DNA of 64,000 nt from Polyangium jinanense (GTDB lineage Bacteria; Myxococcota; Polyangia; Polyangiales; Polyangiaceae), in NCBI RefSeq assembly GCF_028435365.1, contig NZ_JAGTJJ010000023.1, positions 1 to 64,000 of the forward strand, given 5' to 3'. Made by a program: the position numbers and the translations under genes. The notes beneath the pieces were generated by a model that ran no database searches, was not told the DNA's origin, and was given only the letters and a program-made list of their open reading frames with translations. Of this stretch, positions 26,560 through 36,001 are shown one piece after another. The stretch's first letter is position 1. Each line of letters opens with the position of its first letter.

Positions 26560-27717
26560 ATGGCGCGTACCCTCGCAACCTTGGCGATCAGGGTTCAGGG
26601 GAAAATCGGCGACAAATACGAGCTCTCCGCCGTCCTCGGGGAGGGGACGATGGGCACGGTTTACGCCGCGAAGAACCTGCGAACCGGCCGGCGCGTGGCG
26701 ATCAAGTCGCTGCGGGGGAACGTCCTCGACCCGCGGGATCCCGAGCTTTTGCGCTTCGACCAGGAGGCGCGCATCGCGGGTTCGCTCGAGTCGGAGCACA
26801 TCGCCCAGGTGCTCGACATCGAGCGGGATCCCGCCACGGACGCCCCGTTCCTCGTGATGGAACTGCTCCGCGGGGAGGACCTGCAATCCCTCCTCGACAG
26901 GGTCGGCCCCTTGCCGGTCGACGTGGCTTTGCGGATCGCGGCGCAGGTTTGCGCGGGGCTCGCGGCGGCGCATGCGGCGGGCGTGGTGCATCGGGACATC
27001 AAGCCCGGCAATCTCTTTCTCGCGCGGCGGGAAGGCGGCGCAATCGTGGTCAAGATCCTCGATTTCGGCCTCGCCAAGATCCGGCGCCTCCCGCCGGATC
27101 ATTCCACGAGCGCCGCGCCTTCGGCCCTCTCGGCACCGCAGCTGTCCATGACCGAGACGGGGCAGCTCCTCGGCTCGCCGCTTTACATGTCGCCGGAGCA
27201 GCTCGACGGCGCGAAAGGCATTGACGCACGCAGCGACCTGTTTTCGCTGGCGGTGACGCTGTTCGCGATGCTCACCGGAAAGCCGCCGCATGCGGACGTC
27301 AAATCGTTCCCCTTGCTGCTCAACCATATCGCGACGAAGCCGATGCCCACGGTGCGCGAGGTCGTGCCGGGGGTCGGCCCCGACGTGGAGGCGCTCCTCG
27401 AACGGGCGTCACGGCTTTCGCGTGAAGAACGGTTCTCCAGCGCGGCGGCGATGCTCGAAGCGATGAAGCCCCTCTTGCCGGGAGGCATGGCGCTGCGGGA
27501 GGACATGCTCGTCGGCCGCAGGGACGCGCCCAGCGAGGTGGGCATGACCCACATGGAGAGCGCTCCGTACGCCGTGATCGAGCGCGCGGTGGCCGAGGAA
27601 CGGGCCCCGACGGAGGCGACGGTCTCGTCGCGCCCCCGGCGATGGCCTGTGTGGCTCGGGATCGCCGTCGTCCTCGTGGCGGCGGTCGTGATGGCCCTCG
27701 GGCTCCTTGGGCGCTAA
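26560..27717 (+). CDS. Serine/threonine protein kinase, membrane-anchored
   Basis: A 385-aa Hanks-type kinase. The Gly-rich loop GEGTMGTVY (about residue 30), invariant Lys in VAIKSL, catalytic HRDIKPGN (145) and DFGLAK (167) are all intact. The P+1 region reads MSPEQL. A C-terminal membrane helix (about 360-382) anchors it with the kinase domain in the cytoplasm; there is no extracellular sensor after it. It lies 8 bases upstream of a sigma-54 activator gene and is probably cotranscribed with it, so the activator is a plausible phosphorylation target (inference). Confidence 0.9.
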   Translation: MARTLATLAIRVQGKIGDKYELSAVLGEGTMGTVYAAKNLRTGRRVAIKSLRGNVLDPRDPELLRFDQEARIAGSLESEHIAQVLDIERDPATDAPFLVMELLRGEDLQSLLDRVGPLPVDVALRIAAQVCAGLAAAHAAGVVHRDIKPGNLFLARREGGAIVVKILDFGLAKIRRLPPDHSTSAAPSALSAPQLSMTETGQLLGSPLYMSPEQLDGAKGIDARSDLFSLAVTLFAMLTGKPPHADVKSFPLLLNHIATKPMPTVREVVPGVGPDVEALLERASRLSREERFSSAAAMLEAMKPLLPGGMALREDMLVGRRDAPSEVGMTHMESAPYAVIERAVAEERAPTEATVSSRPRRWPVWLGIAVVLVAAVVMALGLLGR

Positions 27718-27725
27718 GGAGGGGC

Positions 27726-29444
27726 ATGAACCAGCGGGAAATCCTTGCTTTTATCGACCGGCTCCGGAAGGCGAGGACCTTCGAGGACGCCGCGCACACC
27801 TTGTTGCGCGCGATGCTCGACGCGGCGCTCGCGGCGCTCGCGGAGAGCAGCTTCGCCGGCCGCGGCAAGATCCTCCGCGGCATGGCGCACTGGCGGCCCG
27901 GCGACGGCTACCGGCGATTGGTCCTCCTCGACGATACGCAGCGCGGCGGCGAGCCGACCATCAACTATTTGCCGTCCGTGAGCGCGTGGCGCTGGGTCGT
28001 CACGCGAGCATGCCCCATTGCGATCGACGTCCCGCTCGGCCGCGTATGGACGCGGCAAAACGAATCCGCGAACGTGTTCCAGGAGGGCGGATTTTCCGGT
28101 CAGGACAGCGTGCTTCGGCTGACGAGCCGCGACACGAGCCACCTCTACGCGATCCCGCTGCGCACCCTGCACGGCGCGATCGAGGGAATGGCCACGGTCG
28201 AGGCGGGGTGCCCGAGGGCCGTCGGCGACGATTTCATCTTCCCGGCCATTCACGAATCACTGGAGCTCCTCGCCGACCTCGCGGCGCCTTACCTCGCGAC
28301 CCTTCCGCCCCGGCCCGCGGCGACTGGCGCGACCGACGATCTCTTGCCCGTCATGGGCCAGAGCATGGCGGGCTTGATCGACATGCTCCGCGTCTTCGCG
28401 CAGCAGGAGGAGACCCTGCTCATCGGCGGTCCCACGGGTGCGGGCAAATCGCGCCTCGCGCGCTGGTGCCACGCGCGATCGGTCCGGCGTGAGGCGCCCT
28501 TCGAGGTCCTCGACCTCATCGCCGTGCCCGAAGAGCTGCAAATGGCGGAGCTCTTCGGCTGGAAAAAGGGCGCGTTCACGGGCGCGGTGCGCGACACGCC
28601 CGGGTGCATCACGCGGGCCTTCAAGGGGACGTTGTTCATCGACGAGATCGACAAACTCTCGCTGAAGGCGCAGGCGGGATTGCTCCAGCTCCTCGAATCG
28701 CGCACGTATCGCCCGATCGGGGACGGCGCGCGCGAGCAGCAGGCGAACGTGCGTTTCATCGTGGGGAGCAACGTCGACCTGTACGACCAGGTGAAGGCCG
28801 GACGGTTCCGGGAGGATCTTTATTATCGGATCAACGTGCTCCCGGTGCAGATCCCCCCGCTCGACGAGCGCCGGGACGAAATTGCGGAATGGGCGCGCTT
28901 CATGGCCTCGAGGCGCCATCGCGAATCGGTGCCGGGCGGGGAAGCGCGGATCGCGGCGGGCGTGGAGACGCTTCTCGGTGAGCATGCCTGGCCGGGCAAT
29001 TTGCGTCAGCTCGACAACGTCGTTCGCCGGGCCTATGCGCTCGCGCTCATGACGCACGGTGAGGCAGGGTCGGAGATCTTGCTGGAGGAAAAGCATTTCG
29101 CGCGCGCCCTGAGCTACGAGCGGGGGAGCGGGCGAAGGTCGACGCTCGACGACCTGCGCGTCGCGGCGGGCGCGATCGTGGAAGAGGCCGAGCGGCAGCA
29201 GGGAAAGGGCCTCGTGTTCGACCTGGATCTCTGCGATGCATTCCGCGGCCTCGTGCTCGGCACGGCGGTGGAGCGGCTCGGTAGCCGGGACGCGGCGTTC
29301 CGGCTTTTCGGGAAGGGCGCGCAGGTGCAGGCGCGCAATCACCACAAGATGCTGCGGCGCGAGCTGGAGAAGGTCGAGGCGCTTTGCAAGGCGCTCGGGG
29401 AGGAGAGCGGGCCCTTTCGGGAGCTGAGGGACGACGAGGCCTGA
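27726..29444 (+). CDS. Sigma-54-dependent transcriptional activator
   Basis: A 572-aa enhancer-binding protein. ATG 27726 is preceded by AAGGAGGGG. The N-terminal 210 residues look like a GAF-type sensor. The AAA+ domain has Walker A GPTGAGKS (235), the sigma-54 contact loop GAFTGA (about 282), Walker B TLFIDEID (302) and the arginine-finger segment FREDLYYRINVLP. There is no receiver or FHA domain. The C-terminus (residues 500-560) probably holds the DNA-binding helix-turn-helix but is divergent. Such activators are numerous in myxobacteria and control developmental and stress genes. Confidence 0.9.
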   Translation: MNQREILAFIDRLRKARTFEDAAHTLLRAMLDAALAALAESSFAGRGKILRGMAHWRPGDGYRRLVLLDDTQRGGEPTINYLPSVSAWRWVVTRACPIAIDVPLGRVWTRQNESANVFQEGGFSGQDSVLRLTSRDTSHLYAIPLRTLHGAIEGMATVEAGCPRAVGDDFIFPAIHESLELLADLAAPYLATLPPRPAATGATDDLLPVMGQSMAGLIDMLRVFAQQEETLLIGGPTGAGKSRLARWCHARSVRREAPFEVLDLIAVPEELQMAELFGWKKGAFTGAVRDTPGCITRAFKGTLFIDEIDKLSLKAQAGLLQLLESRTYRPIGDGAREQQANVRFIVGSNVDLYDQVKAGRFREDLYYRINVLPVQIPPLDERRDEIAEWARFMASRRHRESVPGGEARIAAGVETLLGEHAWPGNLRQLDNVVRRAYALALMTHGEAGSEILLEEKHFARALSYERGSGRRSTLDDLRVAAGAIVEEAERQQGKGLVFDLDLCDAFRGLVLGTAVERLGSRDAAFRLFGKGAQVQARNHHKMLRRELEKVEALCKALGEESGPFRELRDDEA

Positions 29445-29454
29445 GCGCCCCGGG

Positions 29455-29559
29455 CTCCGCGTCCACGGATGACGCACGCGCGTACCTACGTTACGCGCGC
29501 CGAGCCTCGCTCGGGCCCCGCGTCCGAGCGAGGCTCGGGTGCACGCAGCTCTCGCGTGT
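29455..29559 (+). repeat. 105-bp direct repeat, left copy, with two hairpins
   Basis: The segment recurs at 31453-31557 and the two copies bracket the metalloprotease gene. Hairpin 1: CGCGCGTA (29477-29484) with TACGCGCG (29492-29499). Hairpin 2: 14 perfect base pairs, 29501-29514 with 29524-29537, loop GCCCCGCGT. No T-run follows. It lies just after the sigma-54 activator stop. Confidence 0.85.
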
Positions 29560-29639
29560 CGGCATGCGGGTTGCTTTGCGGCTATCCGCACCGCGAGCAA
29601 CGCGGCCCAACACAGTATCCCGCTGGAGCTTCGACACCC

Positions 29640-31430
29640 ATGAAACGTTATCATTCCATGGCGATTGCCATCGCGTCGGTCCTTGCCGTTTCCTACTCGT
29701 CGACCGGCTGCTCTGGCCCGGCCGAACCCTCCGCCGAGGAAAACGTTCAGACGGACGTGGCCCCGCTTTATGTAGCCTCGTCGAAGCTGTGGAGCGGAGA
29801 GTCCGTCCAGGTCTGCTGGGAAAACCCCAGCGCGGCGCCTCAAGCCGAGAGAGACTGGGTCAGACAAGCCGTCCTCGCGTCGTGGGACGCCCACACGCGG
29901 GTGGATTTCAATGGCTGGGGTACATGCACCAGCTCGTCGAATGGAATTCGCATCCGAATCTCCGATGAAGGCCCACACACAGATGGCCTCGGCACCGATC
30001 TCGACGGCGAAACGGATGGTATGGTATTGAACTTTACCTTCCAAAACTGGTCCCCGGACTGTCAGAACTCGCGCCGGTTCTGCATCGAAGCAATCGCGGT
30101 GCACGAGTTCGGGCACGCGCTCGGATTCGCTCACGAGCAGAATCGGCCCGACACCCCGTCGTGGTGCGATGAGGAGCAGGGGAGCGACGGTGACCTCACG
30201 CTAAACTTGTGGGATCTGGATTCGGTGATGAATTACTGCAATCCGGAATGGAACGGCAACGGCACGCTCAGCGAGAGCGACATCCAGGGCGCGATCCAGA
30301 TGTACGGCACTCCGCGATGGATAACGGAGTACGGCTATGTTCAGGGATGGCGTGTGGACAAGCACCCGCGTATGATGGCGGACGTCGACGAGGATGGAAA
30401 GCAGGATGTCGTCGCATTCGGCGATGCGGGGACGCTCGTGTCCAGGTCCACCGGGACCGGCTTCATGGCGCCGGAACTATGGGTGGACCAATATAATTAC
30501 AATCACGGCTGGCGCACCGAATATCACGAGCGGATGATGGCGGATGTCAACAACGATGGGAAGCCGGACGTGGTCGGCTTTGGGGACGCAGGCGTGCTGG
30601 TCTCGCTCTCGACGGGAAGCTCGTTTACGGCGCCGTCACTCTGGGTCGGCGATTATGGCTGGAATCAGGGCTACCGCGTGGACAAGCACCCGCGCATGAT
30701 GGCCGACGTCAACAACGATGGGAAGCCGGACGTCGTCGCTTTCGGGGACAATGGCGTGGTGGTCTCGCTCTCGACGGGAAGTTCGTTCACGGCGCCGTCG
30801 CTCTGGCTCGCCAATTACGGCTACAATCATGGCTATCGCATCGACCAGCACCCACGCATGATGGCCGACGTCAACAACGATGGGAAACAAGACGTCGTCG
30901 TCTTTGCCAACAACGGCGTGTACGTGGCGCTCTCGACGGGAAGCTCCTTCTCGACGCCATCGCTTTGGGTCGGGAATTATGGTTACAACCACGGCTACCG
31001 CGTGGACATGCATCCGCGGATGACGGCCGATGTCAACGGCGACGGGAAGCAGGACATCGTTGCCTTCGGTGACAACGGCGTGGTCGTGTCTACCTCGACG
31101 GGAAGCTCCTTCACGACGCCCCAGCTCTGGGTCAACAGATTCGGGTATAATCAAGTCGGATGGCGCGTGGAACAGCACCCGCGCATGATGGCGGATGTAG
31201 ACAATGACGGGAAAGATGACGTGGTCGGCTTTGGGGGCAACGGCGTTTATATCTCGCGCTCTACCGGGAGCTCGTTCGAGCTGCCGAGCCACCTGGTAGA
31301 AGGCTTCGGTTATGATTTCGGATGGCGCGTGGACATGCACCCGCGCATGATGGCGGATATCAATGGTGATGGAACGCAGGACGTGGTCGGCTTTGCAAAT
31401 GAAGGCGTCTTCGTCAGACAGACCTACTGA
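29640..31430 (+). CDS. Astacin-like zinc metalloprotease with FG-GAP repeats
   Basis: A 596-aa secreted enzyme; ATG 29640 gives a signal peptide ending in STGC, a likely lipobox. The protease part (about 40-225) has HEFGHALGFAHEQNRPD, the HExxHxxGxxHE zinc site of metzincins, and a Met-turn SVMNYC; the combination is closest to astacins. The rest is six complete and one truncated FG-GAP/VCBS-type repeats of 54 residues, each with a calcium-type loop DVNNDGKPDVV; together they should form a beta-propeller. Repeat DNA is nearly identical, unit 162 bp. Confidence 0.9.
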   Translation: MKRYHSMAIAIASVLAVSYSSTGCSGPAEPSAEENVQTDVAPLYVASSKLWSGESVQVCWENPSAAPQAERDWVRQAVLASWDAHTRVDFNGWGTCTSSSNGIRIRISDEGPHTDGLGTDLDGETDGMVLNFTFQNWSPDCQNSRRFCIEAIAVHEFGHALGFAHEQNRPDTPSWCDEEQGSDGDLTLNLWDLDSVMNYCNPEWNGNGTLSESDIQGAIQMYGTPRWITEYGYVQGWRVDKHPRMMADVDEDGKQDVVAFGDAGTLVSRSTGTGFMAPELWVDQYNYNHGWRTEYHERMMADVNNDGKPDVVGFGDAGVLVSLSTGSSFTAPSLWVGDYGWNQGYRVDKHPRMMADVNNDGKPDVVAFGDNGVVVSLSTGSSFTAPSLWLANYGYNHGYRIDQHPRMMADVNNDGKQDVVVFANNGVYVALSTGSSFSTPSLWVGNYGYNHGYRVDMHPRMTADVNGDGKQDIVAFGDNGVVVSTSTGSSFTTPQLWVNRFGYNQVGWRVEQHPRMMADVDNDGKDDVVGFGGNGVYISRSTGSSFELPSHLVEGFGYDFGWRVDMHPRMMADINGDGTQDVVGFANEGVFVRQTY

Positions 31431-31452
31431 GGTCCGCTCCCATCGCCCGGAG

Positions 31453-31557
31453 CTCCGCGTCCACGGATGACGCACGCGCGTACCTACGTTACGCGCGCCG
31501 ATCCCCGCTCGGGCCCCGCGTCCGGGCGAGGATCGTGTAGACGCAGCTTTCACGTGT
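31453..31557 (+). repeat. 105-bp direct repeat, right copy, with two hairpins
   Basis: This is the right-hand copy of 29455-29559. Hairpin 1 is unchanged (31475-31482 with 31490-31497). In hairpin 2 (31499-31512 with 31522-31535) one G-C pair has become T-A on both sides, one T-A has become a T-G wobble and one has become a C-A mismatch. It follows the metalloprotease stop by 22 bases. Confidence 0.85.
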
Positions 31558-31644
31558 GCCTTTCGGGCCTGAAGCACCTCCGGACGACCTCTGGCACGAC
31601 GGGTGCAATGTCCGTGATCGTCACCTTCGACAGGAGGCTCTCTC

Positions 31645-32571
31645 TTGAACCCTGGAACCACGCTGCTTCGTTGTGCTTCGCCGTTCGTGTTCATCGCCAT
31701 GAGCCTCTATGGCCTGGGTTGCATGGCAGACCCCGAGGATCCGGGTTGGGATCCCGAGGGTGAGGTGCTCGGGGAGGCTCATCTCGGGTCAGGTGGCGAT
31801 CCGGGGACCACCAATCACTTGAGGTATCGGGTCACCCATAATCATGGCGTGCAGCGGACCGTTCGTGTGATCGGTAATGCCGCGCTGGCCCCTTCCGGCT
31901 TCCTGCCCAGCATGCCCGACATGCCATCGCCCAGCGCGGCGGGTGAGTGGGCAGGCGCCAGGGTCGAGTTTCTGGAGAAGCTCATCGGTTGCGCCTTGGC
32001 CGAGGGGACCACCGTGGGGGACACGGGACATATTGTCGGGTACATGACGAGTGGGGGGTTCTCCGTGCCCGTGTTCCAGCAGTACCATGGTGAGATCGGT
32101 CTTGCGCCGGACTGGAGCACGCGCGCGCTCACGACGGATGAAAAGAGGTGGGTCACGGCCTGCGTCGTGGCGCGCACCAACCGCTACGGCGCGACGATCA
32201 ACATCCTGCTCGGAGGCGCTCACCCGGAGATCACCTATCGAGCCAGCGAGGCCTACCCCTACACGGTGCCGGAGTCGACGGTGTGGGGCAATATGTTCGA
32301 TTCTACAATGCCGCTGGGTAGCAACACCGATAGCACTCCAGCGTTCAATGCGTACATCTGTAGCGACGTGACGTTCTGCAGCTCTGCCGAGGGGGCGACC
32401 CTCCGGGCATGTGACGCGACGTATACGCCCTGCGGCTTCAGCTACATGGGACTCTGCGACACCTTCGATGCCTTCTGCAGCGATCCGTTGCATTCGACGT
32501 TCGAGGGCTGCTCGAACCGCTCCTACGCGATTCACAGCTACTTGAAGGCGAGCGACGCGACTTGCCCTTGA
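31645..32571 (+). CDS. Lipoprotein of the FWGNLWG family (fourth member)
   Basis: A 308-aa putative lipoprotein starting at TTG 31645 with CAGGAGG 7 bases upstream; signal peptide ends SLYGLGC. It aligns with the three lipoproteins at 50650-53462 across the body: IGCALAEGT, HGEIGLAPDWST, RWVTACVVARTNRYGATINI, ESTVWGNMFD and a Cys pair region. It lacks the pentapeptide stalk of the other three. The C-terminal half is Cys-rich (ACDATYTPCGF and others). Function unknown. It is convergent with a kinase-TPR gene 43 bases away, as the other members also lie beside kinase genes. Confidence 0.8.
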   Translation: MNPGTTLLRCASPFVFIAMSLYGLGCMADPEDPGWDPEGEVLGEAHLGSGGDPGTTNHLRYRVTHNHGVQRTVRVIGNAALAPSGFLPSMPDMPSPSAAGEWAGARVEFLEKLIGCALAEGTTVGDTGHIVGYMTSGGFSVPVFQQYHGEIGLAPDWSTRALTTDEKRWVTACVVARTNRYGATINILLGGAHPEITYRASEAYPYTVPESTVWGNMFDSTMPLGSNTDSTPAFNAYICSDVTFCSSAEGATLRACDATYTPCGFSYMGLCDTFDAFCSDPLHSTFEGCSNRSYAIHSYLKASDATCP

Positions 32572-32613
32572 GCGCCCGCTCCGTCCGACGTTCCTGCGTT
32601 GCCGGACACTCGC

Positions 32614-35600
32614 TCACTCCATTCCCTTGGCCTCCTGAATGTTCGCCTGATGCGCCGCCGCGAGCCGCGGGTTTTCCCGGATCGCTGCCACGAACGCCTC
32701 GCCCGCCGCGCGCGCGGCTTTCTTTCGATCCTCTCCGCGTGAGACCCTCGCCCGTACCAGGAGGAGCTCCCCCTTCGCCACGAACGCTTGCGCGCTGTGC
32801 GGGTGAATGGCGAGCGCCTTCTCTGCGAATTCGAGCCCCACGTCGACATCAGCGTTCGCGCTTTTCTCGTGCCCATCCAACCACGGGGCCTTTTTCGCGT
32901 GAATCTCGGCGAGCATCTGATAGGGCCGAGGGTCGTTGCGCTCCTTCGCGACGAGAGGTCGCAGGACGGCCGCCGCGGCATCGAATCCTTGCTCGCGCGC
33001 CTCGCCGCTCACCGCGCGCGCGCGGGCGGCGAAGAGGTGGAGCCTGGCCAGGATATGGTGAGAATCGATGTCCCACGTGTCCTCCTCGGCGACCTTCTCC
33101 ACGCGGTCCCGCACCGAAAGGAGCTCGGGGACGGGCAGGAGGCGGTTGGAGAGTGTGTGCTCGGCTTCGAGCAGCCGGAGCTCGGCGACCTCCATCAACA
33201 AGAAGCCCGTCTCCGTGCCTGGCGTCGCGAATGCATGGATCTTCTCCAGGCCTGCGGCGATCGAGGCGCGAGGATCCTTGCCGACCGAGAGCTCGTACGC
33301 AGCCCGAACCCGCAACGATTTGGCCGCGTAGTAGGCGGGTAGAAAGCCTCCGAGGCTCCGCTGTTCGACCAGGGCTACGGCGTTCGAGAGTGCATCCACG
33401 CTGCTCTGCGCTTCGAGCCCGTGCTCGGTCTCGTACACGAGCCTGTAGATGGCAGCGCGGATCTTGCCGAACATGGGCAAGGTGAAGCTCGGGTCCACTT
33501 CGATGGCTTGATCGAACCGCTGCGATGCGCTCCCGAGGAGCTGGCGAGGATCCTCGCCGTGGAGACGGTCGAACTCCGCTTTTATCAGATACGTTTGTCC
33601 GAGTTCGTTCAGCGCCCAGGTAAACCGAGGCTCGACGTCGAGGACGCGGTGGAACGCCGCTATCGCATCCTCGGCGGTCACGCGCTCGCCGCGCGCGGCC
33701 TGCCGCGCTGCCCGGACGTTCAATGTGGCAGCCAGCGCGTAAAGCGCCATCGCGTCCCGAGGGCGGACGCGTACGGCCTCTTCCACGGCCTGGAGGACGG
33801 CTTGCTGAGCCGCGTCCGCGTCATTCGCCTGGGCATTTTCCGTGAAAAATCGGTAATAAAGCGCGAGCGCACGTTCGACCCGCGCGGCGCCATCCAGGCT
33901 GCTTGATTGTACCGCCCGGGCGCAGGTGGCCTCCGCGTTACCGAACTCGATCTGCGCAGGTTTTCCCAGCGCTCCTGCCGCGAGCCCCATCTTCTCCCAA
34001 AGCTCACACTCCGCCCGATGCACCTCCGGATCACTCTCAGCCATCTCCGCCGCGACCTTGTACGCCTCGGCCGCCGGGCCAAACGACAGCATCATCTTGT
34101 CCCAATCGAACGCCGCGTCGTGCCGATACTTGCTCCCCTCCGCGAACAATGCATCCGCCTCGAGCTTCTTCGCCTCATACATCCATGGCGCCTGCTCGAA
34201 GGCCTCCCGCGCCTTCGCCCGCGCCTCCTCGTTTTTCCCCTCGTACAACGCGATGAGCCCCTCCACGTACGCCGGCGCCTCGATCTCCGCCCCCGACGCC
34301 GCCCTCAAATGACCGAGCGCCGGAGCTCGCAGCGCCGCCGCGAGCTCCGCCTCCCGCTTCTTGCGCTCCTCCGCGTTCGTGATCCGCTTCGTCTTCGCGA
34401 GCGCCCGCCGATAAAGCTCCCCGAGCGTCCGCCCCAGCGCGTATTCGAGCTCCGGCGATCGATACCCCGCGCCGACCGCCTTCTCCAGATGCTCCCGCGC
34501 CTTTTCCGGATCCCCCAGCGCGAGATATCCCCGCCCGAGCGCGTAATGCCCCGGGCCCTCGCCCACGCGCCCCGCCTCCTTCATCCGCTCCTCGATCGCC
34601 GAGAGCTTCCGCCGCACCACGTCCCGCTCGCGCTCCACGTCGTGCAGCGGCAGCTCGTAGGCCGCGCGCAAGAAGAGCTCCATCTCCTTCACCCGCTCGC
34701 CGAGCTCCTGCGCGATCCTCGCCTCGGCTGCCGCCTGCTGCCGTGCCTTCCACCACACGCCGGCGAGCGCCAGCGCCGCGACGAGGAGCACGCCGGAGAC
34801 CGCCGTCGCGAGCTTGTGTTTCCGCGCCTTCTTCCACAGCACGTACCCCACCGACGCCCGCCGCGCCAGAATCGGCTCTCCGTCCAAAAACCGCTGCAAA
34901 TCCTCGGCGAGCGCCCGCGCCGATTCGTATCGCCGCCCCGGATCTCGCTCCAGGCATTTCATCACGATCGTCTCGAGATCCGCCGGCACCCCTTTCTTCA
35001 CCTTCCCCAGCGCAGGCGCCTCCTCGAAGGCGACCATCATCAAAAGCTTCCACGTGTGTGGCGCGACGAACGGCGGCCGCTCCGCGACGACGTCGTAGAG
35101 CGTCGCGCCGAGCGAATATACGTCCGAGCGTCGATCCAGCGCTCGCACGTCGCCCTTTGCTTGTTCCGACGACATGAACGCCGGGGTCCCCAGCACCGCC
35201 CCCGTCACCGTCTCTCCTTTGTCCGCGACCTCCCGCGCCAGACCGAAATCCATCACGTAGGGCTTGATGTCCCCGTCCGCGCTCCTTTCGACCATGATGT
35301 TGCCGGGCTTGATGTCCCGGTGAATGAGCCCGAGCCGGTGCGCTTCGTGGACCGCGGCCGAGACCTCCCGCATCAGCTTCACGCGTTGTTCGAGCGATAG
35401 CTGTCCGGCCATTTTCGAGAGCGGTTCACCCTCGATGTATTGCATTGCGATGAAAGGCTCGCCGTCGGCCTCTCCGGCCTCGTAGATCCGGCAAACGTTC
35501 TCGTGCTGGACCTTCGCCTGCGACCGCGCCTCCTGGAGGAAACGCCGCCCGAGCTCCGGATCGCTGCCCTTGAGCAGCTTGAGCGCCACCGTGCGTCCGA

Positions 35601-35817
35601 GCCGCGGATCCCGGCCGCGATAGACGGTCCCCATCCCGCCTTCGCCGAGGAAATGAATGTCCTCGTACCGTTCCGCGAGGGACGGGGGCACGCTGCGACG
35701 CTCCGACCGGAGCTCCAAAGGAGGGCCGAGTTCCGTCTGCGCGAGCGCGGGATCGACCAGCACCGTGCTGCTCTCCACGTCGACGTCCACCTCGGGCGAC
35801 GCACGAACGACCCTCAT
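32614..35817 (-). CDS. Serine/threonine kinase with TPR-rich C-terminus
   Basis: A 1,067-aa kinase. The kinase domain (about 50-315) has GEGGMGTVYRG, ALKLLKG, HRDIKPGN and DFGLAR, all intact, and an activation loop with TPAFMSSEQ. A membrane helix near residue 340 (SGVLLVAALALAGVWW) follows. The remaining 700 residues are helical repeats resembling TPR, e.g. ALGRGYLALGDPEKAREHLE. Such proteins couple signal-binding repeats to kinase activity. The upstream 180 bases are shared divergently with the oxidoreductase gene. Confidence 0.9.
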   Translation of the reverse strand: MRVVRASPEVDVDVESSTVLVDPALAQTELGPPLELRSERRSVPPSLAERYEDIHFLGEGGMGTVYRGRDPRLGRTVALKLLKGSDPELGRRFLQEARSQAKVQHENVCRIYEAGEADGEPFIAMQYIEGEPLSKMAGQLSLEQRVKLMREVSAAVHEAHRLGLIHRDIKPGNIMVERSADGDIKPYVMDFGLAREVADKGETVTGAVLGTPAFMSSEQAKGDVRALDRRSDVYSLGATLYDVVAERPPFVAPHTWKLLMMVAFEEAPALGKVKKGVPADLETIVMKCLERDPGRRYESARALAEDLQRFLDGEPILARRASVGYVLWKKARKHKLATAVSGVLLVAALALAGVWWKARQQAAAEARIAQELGERVKEMELFLRAAYELPLHDVERERDVVRRKLSAIEERMKEAGRVGEGPGHYALGRGYLALGDPEKAREHLEKAVGAGYRSPELEYALGRTLGELYRRALAKTKRITNAEERKKREAELAAALRAPALGHLRAASGAEIEAPAYVEGLIALYEGKNEEARAKAREAFEQAPWMYEAKKLEADALFAEGSKYRHDAAFDWDKMMLSFGPAAEAYKVAAEMAESDPEVHRAECELWEKMGLAAGALGKPAQIEFGNAEATCARAVQSSSLDGAARVERALALYYRFFTENAQANDADAAQQAVLQAVEEAVRVRPRDAMALYALAATLNVRAARQAARGERVTAEDAIAAFHRVLDVEPRFTWALNELGQTYLIKAEFDRLHGEDPRQLLGSASQRFDQAIEVDPSFTLPMFGKIRAAIYRLVYETEHGLEAQSSVDALSNAVALVEQRSLGGFLPAYYAAKSLRVRAAYELSVGKDPRASIAAGLEKIHAFATPGTETGFLLMEVAELRLLEAEHTLSNRLLPVPELLSVRDRVEKVAEEDTWDIDSHHILARLHLFAARARAVSGEAREQGFDAAAAVLRPLVAKERNDPRPYQMLAEIHAKKAPWLDGHEKSANADVDVGLEFAEKALAIHPHSAQAFVAKGELLLVRARVSRGEDRKKAARAAGEAFVAAIRENPRLAAAHQANIQEAKGME

Positions 35818-36001
35818 TCAACCACCCCTTGCAGGCAGGGCATTCCGAGCAAGAAGCTTACCAGCCGGGCGGGCGGCGCGAAAGCCGTCATCCGCTCGTC
35901 CGTTCCGTCCGCGCCTCGCCTGTTGCTCGACGAAATGTCATGCCCCCGCAACACCGCCTCCCCCCTCCGACATCCAACCCGAGATCGAGGAGGATCTTCC
36001 G

